Assembly (NCBI GenBank): GCA_045629585.1
Contig: JAZQRM010000056.1
Span: 30,900-94,899, forward strand
DNA length: 64,000 nt
Source of the DNA: Taishania sp045629585
GTDB taxonomy: Bacteria; Bacteroidota; Bacteroidia; Flavobacteriales_D; Crocinitomicaceae
Reading direction: 5' to 3'
This document shows positions 43,455 to 52,478 of the stretch, piece by piece. The stretch's first letter is position 1. Every line of letters starts with the position of its first letter. The notes under the pieces were generated by a model. It searched no databases. It saw only the letters and a program-made list of their open reading frames with translations, and was not told the origin of the DNA. The position numbers and the translations under genes are program-made.

Positions 43455-44753
43455 TTAACCAATTACTCCTTCTTTTTGTTTTTCTCTCGTTAGAGCATTT
43501 TGAAAAATGGATAGATTTAACGTTGTTCCTTTAGTGCGATACAATTCCAGGGCACAATTTTGTACTACATTGATCATGCTCCCTCCCGACAATTCAGCAT
43601 CTGAGGCGTAAGAGAGGATTTCCTCTGCATCTAGTGGGAACCACTCCTTCGGTAACATTTGTTGCCAGAGTTTTTTGCGTGCTTCTTTATCCGGCATTGG
43701 GAAATATAACACCGATTGAAAACGTCTAAAAAACGCTTCGTCTAGGTTGTCTTTTAAGTTAGTTGCCAGTACGACCATTCCGGGAAACTCTTCTATCCGT
43801 TGCAACAAATAAGCAACTTCTTGATTGGCATGTCTATCGTTGGAAGAATTTCCTTCTGAACGTTGACCGAACAAGGCATCTGCCTCATCGAAAAACAAAA
43901 TCCAATTTTGATGTTCTGCACGATCAAAAATCTTAGCCAAGTTCTTCTCTGTTTCTCCAATATATTTGGAAACAATCATGGACAAATCCACACGGTACAC
44001 ATCCATGCCATGTTTTTTACCTAATAGTGAAGCAGCCAAGGTTTTTCCTGTTCCCGGCGGACCGTAGAACAAACAACGGTAACCAGGTTTAATGTATTTG
44101 TTCAGGTTCCAACGGGAACGGATTTCCTGTTCATTTTGCAACCAAAGTGAAATGTTTTCCAAATCTTCTCGTAAGTGATAGGAAACTACCAAATCTTCCC
44201 ACACCAATTGCGTTTCCATGCGTTTGGCTGGAAAATCTGCACTGTAATCTGGACGATAATCTCCATTGTTGAGCACTTTTGCCAGAAATTCTTCCGATAC
44301 AGAGAGTTTCCCGCTTAAAAAAGGTTCTCCAGCTCCTTGACCTTCCAAGCGTAGGATATTTTCTTTATAAAACCAGTGCTCTTTGCTGAATAGTTGCATT
44401 ACCAGTGAACGGCTTTCTGGATTGTCAATTGCTAACAGAAATGCTGCAGTTTCTCCTGTGGGAAGGAAACCACTGTGAGAAGTTCCTTTCCAGCCTCCAA
44501 ATTCTGTGTAGGGGCGATCCAGCTCTTTGTTTTGAATGAAAAATAAATCCAGTGCCTGTGGATGAACGTGTGGCATGATAGCTAACAGCAAAACAATCGT
44601 TTCTTCCAATGTCAATTCACGCCCGGTTAGCGCGGACAATTCATCTCCGTCCAGCGGAATTTCCCGCAGGGAGGTATATTCACTTTCGTTCTGGAAGTAG
44701 AGCGAGAAAGCGGTGTGGAGGAGATATTGAAAATTTTGTATTATTATTTTCAT
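43455..44753 (-). CDS. eCIS-associated AAA+ ATPase (Afp15-like)
   Basis: A 432-residue protein. The C-terminal AAA+ domain has Walker A YGPPGTGKT (about residue 230), Walker B ILFFDEADALFG, sensor VVLATNLKDNLDEAFFRRF (with arginine-finger-like RR) and the ERxx-type end. The N-terminal half (about 1-190) is the poorly conserved region typical of eCIS ATPases (MPHVHPQALDLFFIQNKELDRPYTEFGG). In Afp/PVC systems this ATPase is required for assembly or particle recycling. It is the last gene of the eCIS operon. A decayed copy of part of it lies upstream at 44797-44880. Confidence 0.88.
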   Translation of the reverse strand: MKIIIQNFQYLLHTAFSLYFQNESEYTSLREIPLDGDELSALTGRELTLEETIVLLLAIMPHVHPQALDLFFIQNKELDRPYTEFGGWKGTSHSGFLPTGETAAFLLAIDNPESRSLVMQLFSKEHWFYKENILRLEGQGAGEPFLSGKLSVSEEFLAKVLNNGDYRPDYSADFPAKRMETQLVWEDLVVSYHLREDLENISLWLQNEQEIRSRWNLNKYIKPGYRCLFYGPPGTGKTLAASLLGKKHGMDVYRVDLSMIVSKYIGETEKNLAKIFDRAEHQNWILFFDEADALFGQRSEGNSSNDRHANQEVAYLLQRIEEFPGMVVLATNLKDNLDEAFFRRFQSVLYFPMPDKEARKKLWQQMLPKEWFPLDAEEILSYASDAELSGGSMINVVQNCALELYRTKGTTLNLSIFQNALTREKQKEGVIG

Positions 44754-44796
44754 TAATTAGTTTCTAATTTATTTGTATTATTAATTAAATTTAGCT

Positions 44797-44880
44797 CACT
44801 GTGAGAAGTTCTTTTGTAGACATCTGGTTAAGTTTAGAGATGACTTAGTTCTTTGTTTTGAATAAAAAAAATACAAACTC
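44797..44880 (-). pseudogene. Decayed fragment of a second AAA+ ATPase gene
   Basis: This intergenic stretch matches the intact ATPase gene at 44471-44554 with a constant offset of 326 nt. CACTGTGAGAAGTTC and CTTTGTTTTGAAT are identical in both, and the bases between are partly conserved. The minus-strand reading gives FIQNKEL and, further on, RTSHS, which correspond to FIQNKEL and GTSHS of the intact protein, with stop codons between. It indicates a lost tandem copy. Confidence 0.7.
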
Positions 44881-44974
44881 CATGGACTCTTCAGCAAGAA
44901 ATAATAACGGTATACAAATTGCCTACAAACTCCAAAATCAATGACCTAACACTTAGATATCCTAAAATAATTAC

Positions 44975-46528
44975 CTAAAGGTCACTTAACTCTTCTAATT
45001 CGATTCTTTCTTCTTGTGTTAGACTTTTGGGAGGGTATTCGCCATATTTAATTCCAAGCTCTATCAATCTTTTACTATACTGGCTATCTTCTCCTTTCAT
45101 TTCGTCAACCCGCCTAATTGTCGGATTCATTGATAAAATGACATCTTTACATTTCTTTAAATTCACGCTGAAAATATTTTTTTCCCCCAATATATCATTT
45201 TGTTCACTTTTCCCAGTCAGCTTTCCATTTTTCGGATCTCCTCCTTCACCACCTTTTGTAATTTCCTCATAATTAATTGCTTGATAGGCAGTCTTTAGAA
45301 ACTTGATTTCAAAAATCACATTGTCATAATATGGACCGTTTATATTACTATTTTTAGATTTATAAAAATAATCCAGTGCCTGGCCCAATCCTCCCCCATG
45401 CCCGTGAAGAAGTTCAGCAATACTTTTTGTCTTCAAGTATTTGTTCCAATCGGATCGTGTAGTGGTTCGATAGATTCTTAAAGGTTTGCCACCACCACTT
45501 TTATCTGTCTTAGAAAATTGACCATCGTGATGCTCAATCCCAACGATATCACTCAACTCTATAATACTCAATTTGACATCCTGTATCAACTGAGAATTAA
45601 GATGATTAAAATTTTCAAAACTTCTATTTTCTGTGTTGTATTTAGAAAGTAAAGAGGCAATATACATTGGAAGATTTTTAACGAGATAATCTTCTGCTTT
45701 GGCAGCAGTCATTTTTCTTTCGGTCAGCCATCCTTTTATGCATCTTTTGGTATTACTTAACACATTATCAGGGATCGAATCTTCATCTATCTCTATACTA
45801 TTGACCATAATCTGCCTTTGAAACACACTTTTTAAGGAAGGTGCTGTTTCTAAAGTTTTGTTGGTGTTATCTTCTACCTTACTCAAAGCTCTTCCCCCCA
45901 TCACATCCGCCTCCTTTTCTAACCCTGCATCATGATTCACGTTGACGTTTCCTTTTAATTGCATCGTCGGTTTTACACGCCCTTGTTTTTGTTGTACCAC
46001 GTGCCAAGCTTCATGCGCCAAGTGTTTTTCCTGCCCGGGAGCAATATGGATATCAGTTCCCTGTGCATAAGCGTATGCCTGCAGGGTAGCCGGTTGCGAA
46101 GAATTGTAATGTACTTTTACATCATTCATACTGTAACCTGAAAGATTTTCAATACCACTTTTTAGGTTATCGGGTAAACCGGTGTTGTTGGGTTTACGTT
46201 GGAATGGTTCTTCTTCTTCTTCTTCTTCTTCTTCTTCTTCTTCTTCTTCTGTTGCTAACTGAGTTGTTTCAAATTTTCCCTGAAGAGGTTCTTCTTCGTC
46301 CAGTTCCATTCTTTGAACAGTCTCAAACTTGCCCTGTATTAATTCTTCCTCCTCGCTTACCAGTTGGGGTGTTTCAAACTTTCCTTGTAGCACTTCTTCT
46401 TCCTCCGCACCTTGCAATTGCGCCGTTCGCTGTTTGTATCGTTGTAGAATCTGCTGCGTGCCCGCTTGCTTATTGGCTTTGGGTTGCGCAGTTTCTCTTT
46501 GTAGTTGCTTTGTTGCGGTTGTTATCAT
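44975..46528 (-). CDS. DUF4157 eCIS cargo with shared leader and putative ADP-ribosyltransferase-like C-terminus
   Basis: A 517-residue protein; the ATG at 46528 matches the start of its sister gene. Order of parts: a leader shared with the 46626 gene (residues 1 to about 38); three repeats of QGKFET with acidic spacers; a run of about 14 Glu; a DUF4157 domain (about 125-185; VKVHYNSSQPATLQAYAYAQ, HEAWH at 172-176); and a C-terminal domain of about 280 residues with KPLRIYRTTTRSDWNKYL, GGGLGQALDYFYKS, VIFEIKFLK and LGEKNIFSVNL. The last order recalls ADP-ribosyltransferase folds, but the catalytic residues are not proven. It is likely eCIS cargo. Confidence 0.75.
   Translation of the reverse strand: MITTATKQLQRETAQPKANKQAGTQQILQRYKQRTAQLQGAEEEEVLQGKFETPQLVSEEEELIQGKFETVQRMELDEEEPLQGKFETTQLATEEEEEEEEEEEEEEPFQRKPNNTGLPDNLKSGIENLSGYSMNDVKVHYNSSQPATLQAYAYAQGTDIHIAPGQEKHLAHEAWHVVQQKQGRVKPTMQLKGNVNVNHDAGLEKEADVMGGRALSKVEDNTNKTLETAPSLKSVFQRQIMVNSIEIDEDSIPDNVLSNTKRCIKGWLTERKMTAAKAEDYLVKNLPMYIASLLSKYNTENRSFENFNHLNSQLIQDVKLSIIELSDIVGIEHHDGQFSKTDKSGGGKPLRIYRTTTRSDWNKYLKTKSIAELLHGHGGGLGQALDYFYKSKNSNINGPYYDNVIFEIKFLKTAYQAINYEEITKGGEGGDPKNGKLTGKSEQNDILGEKNIFSVNLKKCKDVILSMNPTIRRVDEMKGEDSQYSKRLIELGIKYGEYPPKSLTQEERIELEELSDL
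46208..46250 (-). repeat. GAA trinucleotide repeat encoding poly-Glu
   Basis: An uninterrupted run of about 14 GAA codons (minus strand) lies inside the DUF4157 gene. Because the unit is 3 nt, slippage would change length without shifting the frame. Confidence 0.9.
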
Positions 46529-46541
46529 AAGCTTTTCGTTA
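46415..46541 (-). repeat. Duplicated cargo leader segment, arm A
   Basis: These 127 nt match 47004-47130 without gaps at about 115 positions (hand count). They cover the first 38 codons of the DUF4157 cargo and the 13 nt before its ATG. The pre-ATG part ends in TTA, which in arm B is the stop codon of the tape measure gene. Confidence 0.85.
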
Positions 46542-46625
46542 GAGAAAACTAAAATTTTGATAAAATAAACATTTGATAAGATCAAGAGATGTAATGAAAA
46601 CTTTTTATCTATTTGCTATAATTAT

Positions 46626-47117
46626 TTATTGAAATAGTTCGTTCATATTATCAAATATTGTTTTTGCACATCCTTTAATTCTTAAATCAAAATTTTCTTT
46701 TGAAATACCATTATTATTAATTTCAAAAGGGAGAAAGTTAAATATACTACCTTGTTCAATGTCTAATTGTCGACCTACTAATTTTCTTTCAGATAAATTC
46801 GGGCTATCTACATAAGCATTAATATGATATTGTTTTAACTTTCTATTTATAGTATCACTATCTATTGTCGCATGCACATCAACCGTTTTTCCATCTACAT
46901 CGTCTAAATTCCTTTTAAATTTTCTTGAATTATTATTCAAATATTTACCATATCCCTTCCAATTTTCATCTAATTTGTCATTCTTACCTTCTGCTCCTTT
47001 TGTCAACTGAGCGGTTTGCTGTTTATATCGTTGTAGAATTTGCTGCGCACCCGCTTGCTTATTGGCTTTGGGTTGCGCAGTTTCTGCGTGTAGTTGCTTT
47101 GTTGCGGTTGTTTTCAT
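46626..47117 (-). CDS. Second eCIS cargo candidate with the shared leader
   Basis: A 163-residue protein whose first 38 residues are nearly the same as those of the DUF4157 cargo (TATKQL, ETAQPKANKQAG and QQILQRYKQ in common). It then diverges completely: no DUF4157 domain, no poly-Glu. The remaining 120 residues (KTVDVHATIDSDTINRKLKQYHINAYVD; LDIEQGSIFNFLPFEINNNG) match no family I know and may be a small effector or its remnant. It begins 10 nt after the tape measure stop, and its leader looks like the original copy. Confidence 0.7.
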   Translation of the reverse strand: MKTTATKQLHAETAQPKANKQAGAQQILQRYKQQTAQLTKGAEGKNDKLDENWKGYGKYLNNNSRKFKRNLDDVDGKTVDVHATIDSDTINRKLKQYHINAYVDSPNLSERKLVGRQLDIEQGSIFNFLPFEINNNGISKENFDLRIKGCAKTIFDNMNELFQ

Positions 47118-47130
47118 AAGCTTTTCGTTA
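47004..47130 (-). repeat. Duplicated cargo leader segment, arm B
   Basis: Partner of 46415-46541. It includes the last 3 nt of the tape measure gene (TAA stop at 47128-47130), the 10-nt spacer and the first 38 codons of the second cargo. Since arm A also carries these flanking bases, arm B is probably the source of the duplication. Confidence 0.85.
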
Positions 47131-49839
47131 TCTCCAATTGGTTATGATCGGTTTATCCATCCAAGATAATTGGGTGGTTTTGTAACTCCACGGAAGGCTG
47201 TCTAAAAGCACGTCGTAGGCTTTGGGTTCTGGTGTAAGCTGGTAGGTGCTTTCGGTAATAGTCAGTGCACCATCGCGTTGCAAAAAGCCTTCCCGTAAAC
47301 CATCTAAGGTGGTAACTTTTGCCCAATGTTGTGTTACACTGCTCAAAAGTCCATCCACTACCTCCTTATCCTCCTCGGTTAACTGTACTTGCCTCGGGAT
47401 AGGTGCTGCAATAGGTAACCCTACCAACACTTTGTTAAGTAATAACTCGTATTCTTCAAATTCTATATGATTCCATACGGCATATTGAATCAAAAAGATG
47501 GCTTTAAAGCGCGCTTCATCACTTTTAAATGCTCCATCTTCCATCAATCCTAGAATGCTAAATAATCGAGGTAAGTAAGGTGCTAATAAAATAACACCTG
47601 CATTAGACACAAAATAGTTTTGGTCATGTAACTCTGTTTCTACGTTCATATCCATGGTATTGAGATTTTTCGTCCCGTCTGCTATTATCTTTTTCACGTC
47701 GGGGTAATACTTATTTTGTTTCACCAATTGCTCTACACGTTCTGGTTCTTTGTGCTCGTTTTTAACTTCCTGAACTACTATTTGAATCCATAACCACAAG
47801 GCTTGTTTTTTGGTATACGCACCCGTATCCAGTGTATTTTGGATGCCTTTGTTCCAAAGTAATCGAATCACTTCATCCGCTTTATAGGTAGACCAACGGT
47901 AGTGTTTTTGAACATCTTGTAACAACTGCTGTATAAATTGCAATTCTACCTCGAGCAGCTGTAGCAGCTCAACATATGATGGCTTTAGGTCAAGGTTTCC
48001 CTTTGGAACCAAGCCACTAAATTTCACTTTAAATTCCTGTATCCTTTTTGATCGAATGGAGTGATTTATAATCGTCACTTGTTCGTGGTAAATATCCTGC
48101 AATAAGGTTATTACCTCTAAACTAAGATGATCTGCTAAAACCCTACGCTGATGAAACAGCGTCTCCAACCATACCTGCATCGTTAAATTGTAATGATTGG
48201 CTACCTGCTTCAAAACACCTATTACATAGTTCTTTTTATTGAAACCTATACCGGCGATATTTTTTAAAACACGGTGCACAAAAACCCATTGTAACGCATT
48301 GGATGAGTTATAGCGTAATTGCCTCTCTTCTTCCTCCGTTTGCGATGTCGGTACCCAATGCATCAATCCAATACTCTCTACAATAAAATTACCGTACATA
48401 GGGTAAAATAAGTGCACCACACGTTTGTTCTCTTTCTCCGACAATTGCTTAATCCAATGCTCCCATTGTTGATGCTGGTGCATATCGCGATTTAGTCGTT
48501 CAATCAGAGATGGACTCGCAAAATTGGGTTCTTTGATCCAATATTGTAAATCTGAAAGATTCGCTATAAATATTTTTCCAGTCCACTCTTCCTTTAACAA
48601 CAGTTCCACATTTTGTGTGGTAAGCAGTTGCTTTTGCTTCACTTCCCCTATAAAATAGCGAATTTGTGCGGCTGACACAGACTTGACAAACTTCATTTGC
48701 TGAAGAAAAGCTTGACAAAAAGACCGATGCTGCGATAAGGAGATAACCTCATTTTGTAGCAGCTGAACAGCCATTTTCTCCACTTGTCCACGTGTAAAAT
48801 CCCCTTTAAATACACGTTCCACAACAGTGATTAACTCTCCAAACCAATTCCGTTCTCTTGCGTCAATGGTACAATTAACAAATTGCGCAAAGGAGATTAT
48901 CCCAAGTTCCAAGTAGGTCCGTGTTAAAACCGGATGTTCCTCCATCCATTGTTTTTGAGCGTTTAGAGGTGAATGCACATCAAACAAATCCAGTTCCCTC
49001 CCTTTCCGTTCCAAGAATGGAATGGCTTGGGTATTTTGTAAAAGCCTGGTAGAAGATCCTTCAAATGAATTAGTGGAAAGTAAGGTGATTAATTCCGCTG
49101 GAGCTATACTGCTTTCCTGCAGCAATGATTGTACTAAAAATTGAATGCATTTTTCTTGATCTTGCTTCGATTTTAAAGGATTAGATAAAAGCCATGTCAC
49201 TAAATGTTTTTTTAATGTGGCTCTACTAATGGAGGAATCCTTTTGGTTAGTTGTGATAATTTCCACCAATTGGCTAAAAATACCACGTATATCCTCTATT
49301 TCACTTGATTGCAAACGGATGAGATCCCAAAACTGGGTGGCATTAACCTGTAAGGCAAATCGTTTAACCAAGAAAGTATTGTATTTATTGTCCACCAATA
49401 ATGCCCATACTCTTTGCGGGTCGGTTTTAATAAATTCAGCAAGCATTTGCGTTGGGGTACTCGTCTTTAATTTAGTGTCCCAAATTCCTGTCTTTAAATA
49501 AAAAACAAGTAGCTCCCAATCATCCTTTTCCTTTTTCTTAATGACAATATTGGAGTCATTGTATGATTTTTTGAGTTGATCTTTTAGTGCTTGTTCTACT
49601 TCATCGGACAAACGTTTTAAAAATTCCGTTTTAAAATCCTCTTCGGTAAAATCGCCTAGATGAATAGCCAGCGTATTGATCTCAATTTCTGTAGTTGGGG
49701 AATCGTATTTTTGCAGTAAGCGATCCAATACATCGTGCAAATTTCTTTGCATAACATTCTCCCACCCCCCCATAAGATGCTGGAAGAATGGTTGGTTGCT
49801 ACCCTCCAAATCAATATGTATCTGATCAATACGATTCAT
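47128..49839 (-). CDS. Contractile injection system tape measure protein (Afp14-like)
   Basis: A 903-residue, mainly helical protein with the recognisable N-terminus of the CIS tape measure family: MNRIDQIHIDLEGSNQPFFQHLMGGWENVMQRNLHDVLDRLL, followed by EIEINTLAIHLGDF. The C-terminus carries VSNAGVILLAPYLPRLFSILGLM, also typical. The ATG at 49839 was preferred to the TTG at 49842. In eCIS particles it sets tube length and fills the tube. It starts 5 nt after the baseplate gene and is followed by cargo genes, as in other Bacteroidota eCIS loci. Confidence 0.85.
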   Translation of the reverse strand: MNRIDQIHIDLEGSNQPFFQHLMGGWENVMQRNLHDVLDRLLQKYDSPTTEIEINTLAIHLGDFTEEDFKTEFLKRLSDEVEQALKDQLKKSYNDSNIVIKKKEKDDWELLVFYLKTGIWDTKLKTSTPTQMLAEFIKTDPQRVWALLVDNKYNTFLVKRFALQVNATQFWDLIRLQSSEIEDIRGIFSQLVEIITTNQKDSSISRATLKKHLVTWLLSNPLKSKQDQEKCIQFLVQSLLQESSIAPAELITLLSTNSFEGSSTRLLQNTQAIPFLERKGRELDLFDVHSPLNAQKQWMEEHPVLTRTYLELGIISFAQFVNCTIDARERNWFGELITVVERVFKGDFTRGQVEKMAVQLLQNEVISLSQHRSFCQAFLQQMKFVKSVSAAQIRYFIGEVKQKQLLTTQNVELLLKEEWTGKIFIANLSDLQYWIKEPNFASPSLIERLNRDMHQHQQWEHWIKQLSEKENKRVVHLFYPMYGNFIVESIGLMHWVPTSQTEEEERQLRYNSSNALQWVFVHRVLKNIAGIGFNKKNYVIGVLKQVANHYNLTMQVWLETLFHQRRVLADHLSLEVITLLQDIYHEQVTIINHSIRSKRIQEFKVKFSGLVPKGNLDLKPSYVELLQLLEVELQFIQQLLQDVQKHYRWSTYKADEVIRLLWNKGIQNTLDTGAYTKKQALWLWIQIVVQEVKNEHKEPERVEQLVKQNKYYPDVKKIIADGTKNLNTMDMNVETELHDQNYFVSNAGVILLAPYLPRLFSILGLMEDGAFKSDEARFKAIFLIQYAVWNHIEFEEYELLLNKVLVGLPIAAPIPRQVQLTEEDKEVVDGLLSSVTQHWAKVTTLDGLREGFLQRDGALTITESTYQLTPEPKAYDVLLDSLPWSYKTTQLSWMDKPIITNWR

Positions 49840-49844
49840 CAACT

Positions 49845-51806
49845 TTATTCTATAATTTCCGAGTAATCTTCATTGGAGTGAAGAAAATCACTTAAATTCT
49901 TTTTATACAAATCCACTTTATTTTCCAAAATTGGATTGACCTTAGCCATTGCTGCTCTCCAATCAAAATAAAAGTGTGTAAGGGTATTCATTTTTTCGCG
50001 AGGTACAAAAAAGACTTTAGTAAATAAATGCGCCGGTAAACGTTCGGAAAGGAGCGCTTTAATTTTACTGCGATCACTCTCCACTAAACCTTCCATACTA
50101 GTAATAACCGACAAGTGATTACTTTGCTCGATCTCCTCTTCACGAATTAATTTATGCTCTATAAAATAGAAAGAATACTCATTTTTGCGCTGCTTCATTT
50201 TTCGCATAAAACGCCACAAACGATTAACATTTAAAGTAAGACTTTCCAAGTTTTTGAATATCCCCATGTTAATCCACATCGGTTTAACGGACTTGGTATA
50301 TTTGTAAAGCAGTAATTTTTCATTTTCAGGAAGTGCCAATACTTTATAGTCCACCGGGCTATCCGCATCTTCCAAATAACTTTTAAATAATTCGTTTAAA
50401 CGCAAAAAGTGGATATTCTCACGAAGCGGTTGTATATCCAATTCTTCATGTTCCAAATCCAGTAACTCTACTTGTTGAAATTCACTTTCACTAATCTTGT
50501 CAAAATTGGTAATAAAGTCAAAGGTGGTTACCACACTATTTTTAGCAAAAAAATCTTCATCACTTAAGAGTTTTAATCCATACTTATTCAATACAGTGAT
50601 GTTGTCCTGCTCAAAATACCCATTGGTCATGTATTCCATAATTTGCTGAATAGCAGGAACCGAATCTTCATTATCAATATTAAATGAACGATTTCGCTTT
50701 GCATTTAGACCTGGAAACTTATCAATGAGTAGAATGCGTTTTTCGATGATTTCAGAAGGCGAAAAATTATTGGAAAAATCTAAATTTTGCGCATCAAAAA
50801 TAGCAGAGAATTGTTCACCAAGAAGAACATCTAGTTGATCTAAAAGAATATTTTTTTGTTGATAAAACGATTCATCATTGAAAATACTTGCTTCTCTTTC
50901 TCTTTCTAAATAAATAACTTCTTCCTTATCAACAAAATCGACAACAGGATAACCTTTAAAGGGTTTGAATTTTGTTTTATCAAATAAATGAGCGATATGT
51001 TCTACTTGCCACAAAGCGCCGGCAATAAACGTATCCATTAATAACAGAAAACGCTTAAAATTTAATAGATACGATTTTCCATATCCTGTGATATTCGACG
51101 GAATCCCTCTATCGGATACGTTGTATAAATCCGGAAAATCATACTGCAACGTTTTATACGATTTAGAGAATCCAATAAATTTATCTACGCGTTCTTTTAC
51201 CTCCTCTAGCTCAACTGTCGAGAAAATATAATCCTTATCCTGTGATTTCTGCTTAATAATATAGGGCTTAAGGTCATCCAATTGATTTTTAAATCGAAAT
51301 TCAATGTTACCTATATTTTCGCCTAAATTACGATGGGCATGATACGTTGCTAAAATTAAATCCTTACATCTGTTCTTTACCTCTATTTCCTGCTCCGCTA
51401 AGTAATGTTTTAACACGACGTACACATCAAAAGATAAGGTAGTTTGATTGTAAATAACGTAGCATTCCTCGACTAATTCTTCACAATGACTTGAAAATAG
51501 ATTGGCATAATCAACTTCTGTTACAATGGATTGTTCTTTGAGTTGTTCCTTAGATATAAAGCCTAATTTAGCGTAATCAACCTGCGGATTTTGACTTAAA
51601 TAATTTTCAATCGGAAAATCAAGTCGATAATACAAATCAAACAGTGCATAATTGTAGACATCAGCAATGGTAATCCCTGGATCGTGCGCATTATAATCTG
51701 TCCAGACATTTCCAGAAAGTTCAATTATTCTTTTTAACGTACGTTCTTGAAAGTAGCTATACTTATCAATAAACCCATGCGCTCTTGAAATACTATATTC
51801 CTTCAT
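49845..51806 (-). CDS. eCIS baseplate protein, baseplate-J-related (Afp12-like position)
   Basis: A 653-residue protein whose early segment GNVWTDYNAHDPGITIADVYNYALFDLYYRLDFP matches the conserved W-T-D-x-N-x-x-D-P-G-I-T-x-x-E/D motif of baseplate J-type wedge proteins. The rest is poorly conserved. In eCIS particles two such proteins build the baseplate wedge. It lies 8 nt after the small adaptor gene and 5 nt before the tape measure gene. Confidence 0.78.
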   Translation of the reverse strand: MKEYSISRAHGFIDKYSYFQERTLKRIIELSGNVWTDYNAHDPGITIADVYNYALFDLYYRLDFPIENYLSQNPQVDYAKLGFISKEQLKEQSIVTEVDYANLFSSHCEELVEECYVIYNQTTLSFDVYVVLKHYLAEQEIEVKNRCKDLILATYHAHRNLGENIGNIEFRFKNQLDDLKPYIIKQKSQDKDYIFSTVELEEVKERVDKFIGFSKSYKTLQYDFPDLYNVSDRGIPSNITGYGKSYLLNFKRFLLLMDTFIAGALWQVEHIAHLFDKTKFKPFKGYPVVDFVDKEEVIYLEREREASIFNDESFYQQKNILLDQLDVLLGEQFSAIFDAQNLDFSNNFSPSEIIEKRILLIDKFPGLNAKRNRSFNIDNEDSVPAIQQIMEYMTNGYFEQDNITVLNKYGLKLLSDEDFFAKNSVVTTFDFITNFDKISESEFQQVELLDLEHEELDIQPLRENIHFLRLNELFKSYLEDADSPVDYKVLALPENEKLLLYKYTKSVKPMWINMGIFKNLESLTLNVNRLWRFMRKMKQRKNEYSFYFIEHKLIREEEIEQSNHLSVITSMEGLVESDRSKIKALLSERLPAHLFTKVFFVPREKMNTLTHFYFDWRAAMAKVNPILENKVDLYKKNLSDFLHSNEDYSEIIE

Positions 51807-51814
51807 AAATGAAA

Positions 51815-52477
51815 CTATTTCAATAAGCGATTAATCGTATATTTTATCGTTGAATCGCCTAATGAATAATTAGACGAGCCGCAAAGTTGATAAACTGTAT
51901 GTTCACCAGAATCTTTAACTTGTAAGGATAACATTATTACCCTGCCGTAAAACCATTTACTATATTTTTTTCTTTTGATATAACTGATATCTCCATTTAC
52001 TACAATAAAATGGTCATATTGCCAGTAGGTTTTTTCTTGAAATTGATAGCGTGCATACAATTCAAAAACTTCACCATCACTGACATTTTCATCGATAGCA
52101 AAATTATGACCATCGCTTGTTAATTGACGTGTAATTCCTTTTTCAGTGTATCCTTCTAATCGAATGGAATCCGCCTGTAAAACTATTTCTTTAGCGGTCT
52201 GTAATGTTAGTCGCTCTTCGATTGCTTGAGAAGAAGATAAATACAGTCCATCCGATTCGATATGTTCAAATTTCCAGGTAGCTTGCTTATCACCTTCGTT
52301 AGTGCAAAATTCTATTAAGTGCCCCTCTTGATCTTTACTAACTAATAAGGAATTATCGAAACACCCATCGTCTATTATATTATGAGCAGAATCAATTAAA
52401 TCAACAAAGCTTTGCTCAGTAGGTACCTCTCCAGCTTTGAAATAGTTTTTTAACGTTATACGGTTTACTTTTGTCAT
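51815..52477 (-). CDS. eCIS adaptor or fibre-like protein
   Basis: A 220-residue protein starting MTKVNRITLKNYFKAGEVPTEQSFVDLIDSAHN. The pattern KNYFKxGxxPTxxxFxxLIDS is shared with N-terminal regions of many Bacteroidota phage-tail and eCIS fibre proteins. The remainder is beta-rich (YWQYDHFIVVNGDISYIKRKKY). It lies between the two baseplate-J-type genes with 1-nt and 8-nt gaps. It may link a receptor-binding fibre to the baseplate; this is inferred from position and the N-terminal motif. Confidence 0.6.
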   Translation of the reverse strand: MTKVNRITLKNYFKAGEVPTEQSFVDLIDSAHNIIDDGCFDNSLLVSKDQEGHLIEFCTNEGDKQATWKFEHIESDGLYLSSSQAIEERLTLQTAKEIVLQADSIRLEGYTEKGITRQLTSDGHNFAIDENVSDGEVFELYARYQFQEKTYWQYDHFIVVNGDISYIKRKKYSKWFYGRVIMLSLQVKDSGEHTVYQLCGSSNYSLGDSTIKYTINRLLK

Positions 52478-52478
52478 A

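Noticed and set aside
46204..46530. Plus-strand frame with a long leucine run
   Set aside because: It is the antisense reading of the GAA repeat and leader of the DUF4157 gene, which is strongly supported.
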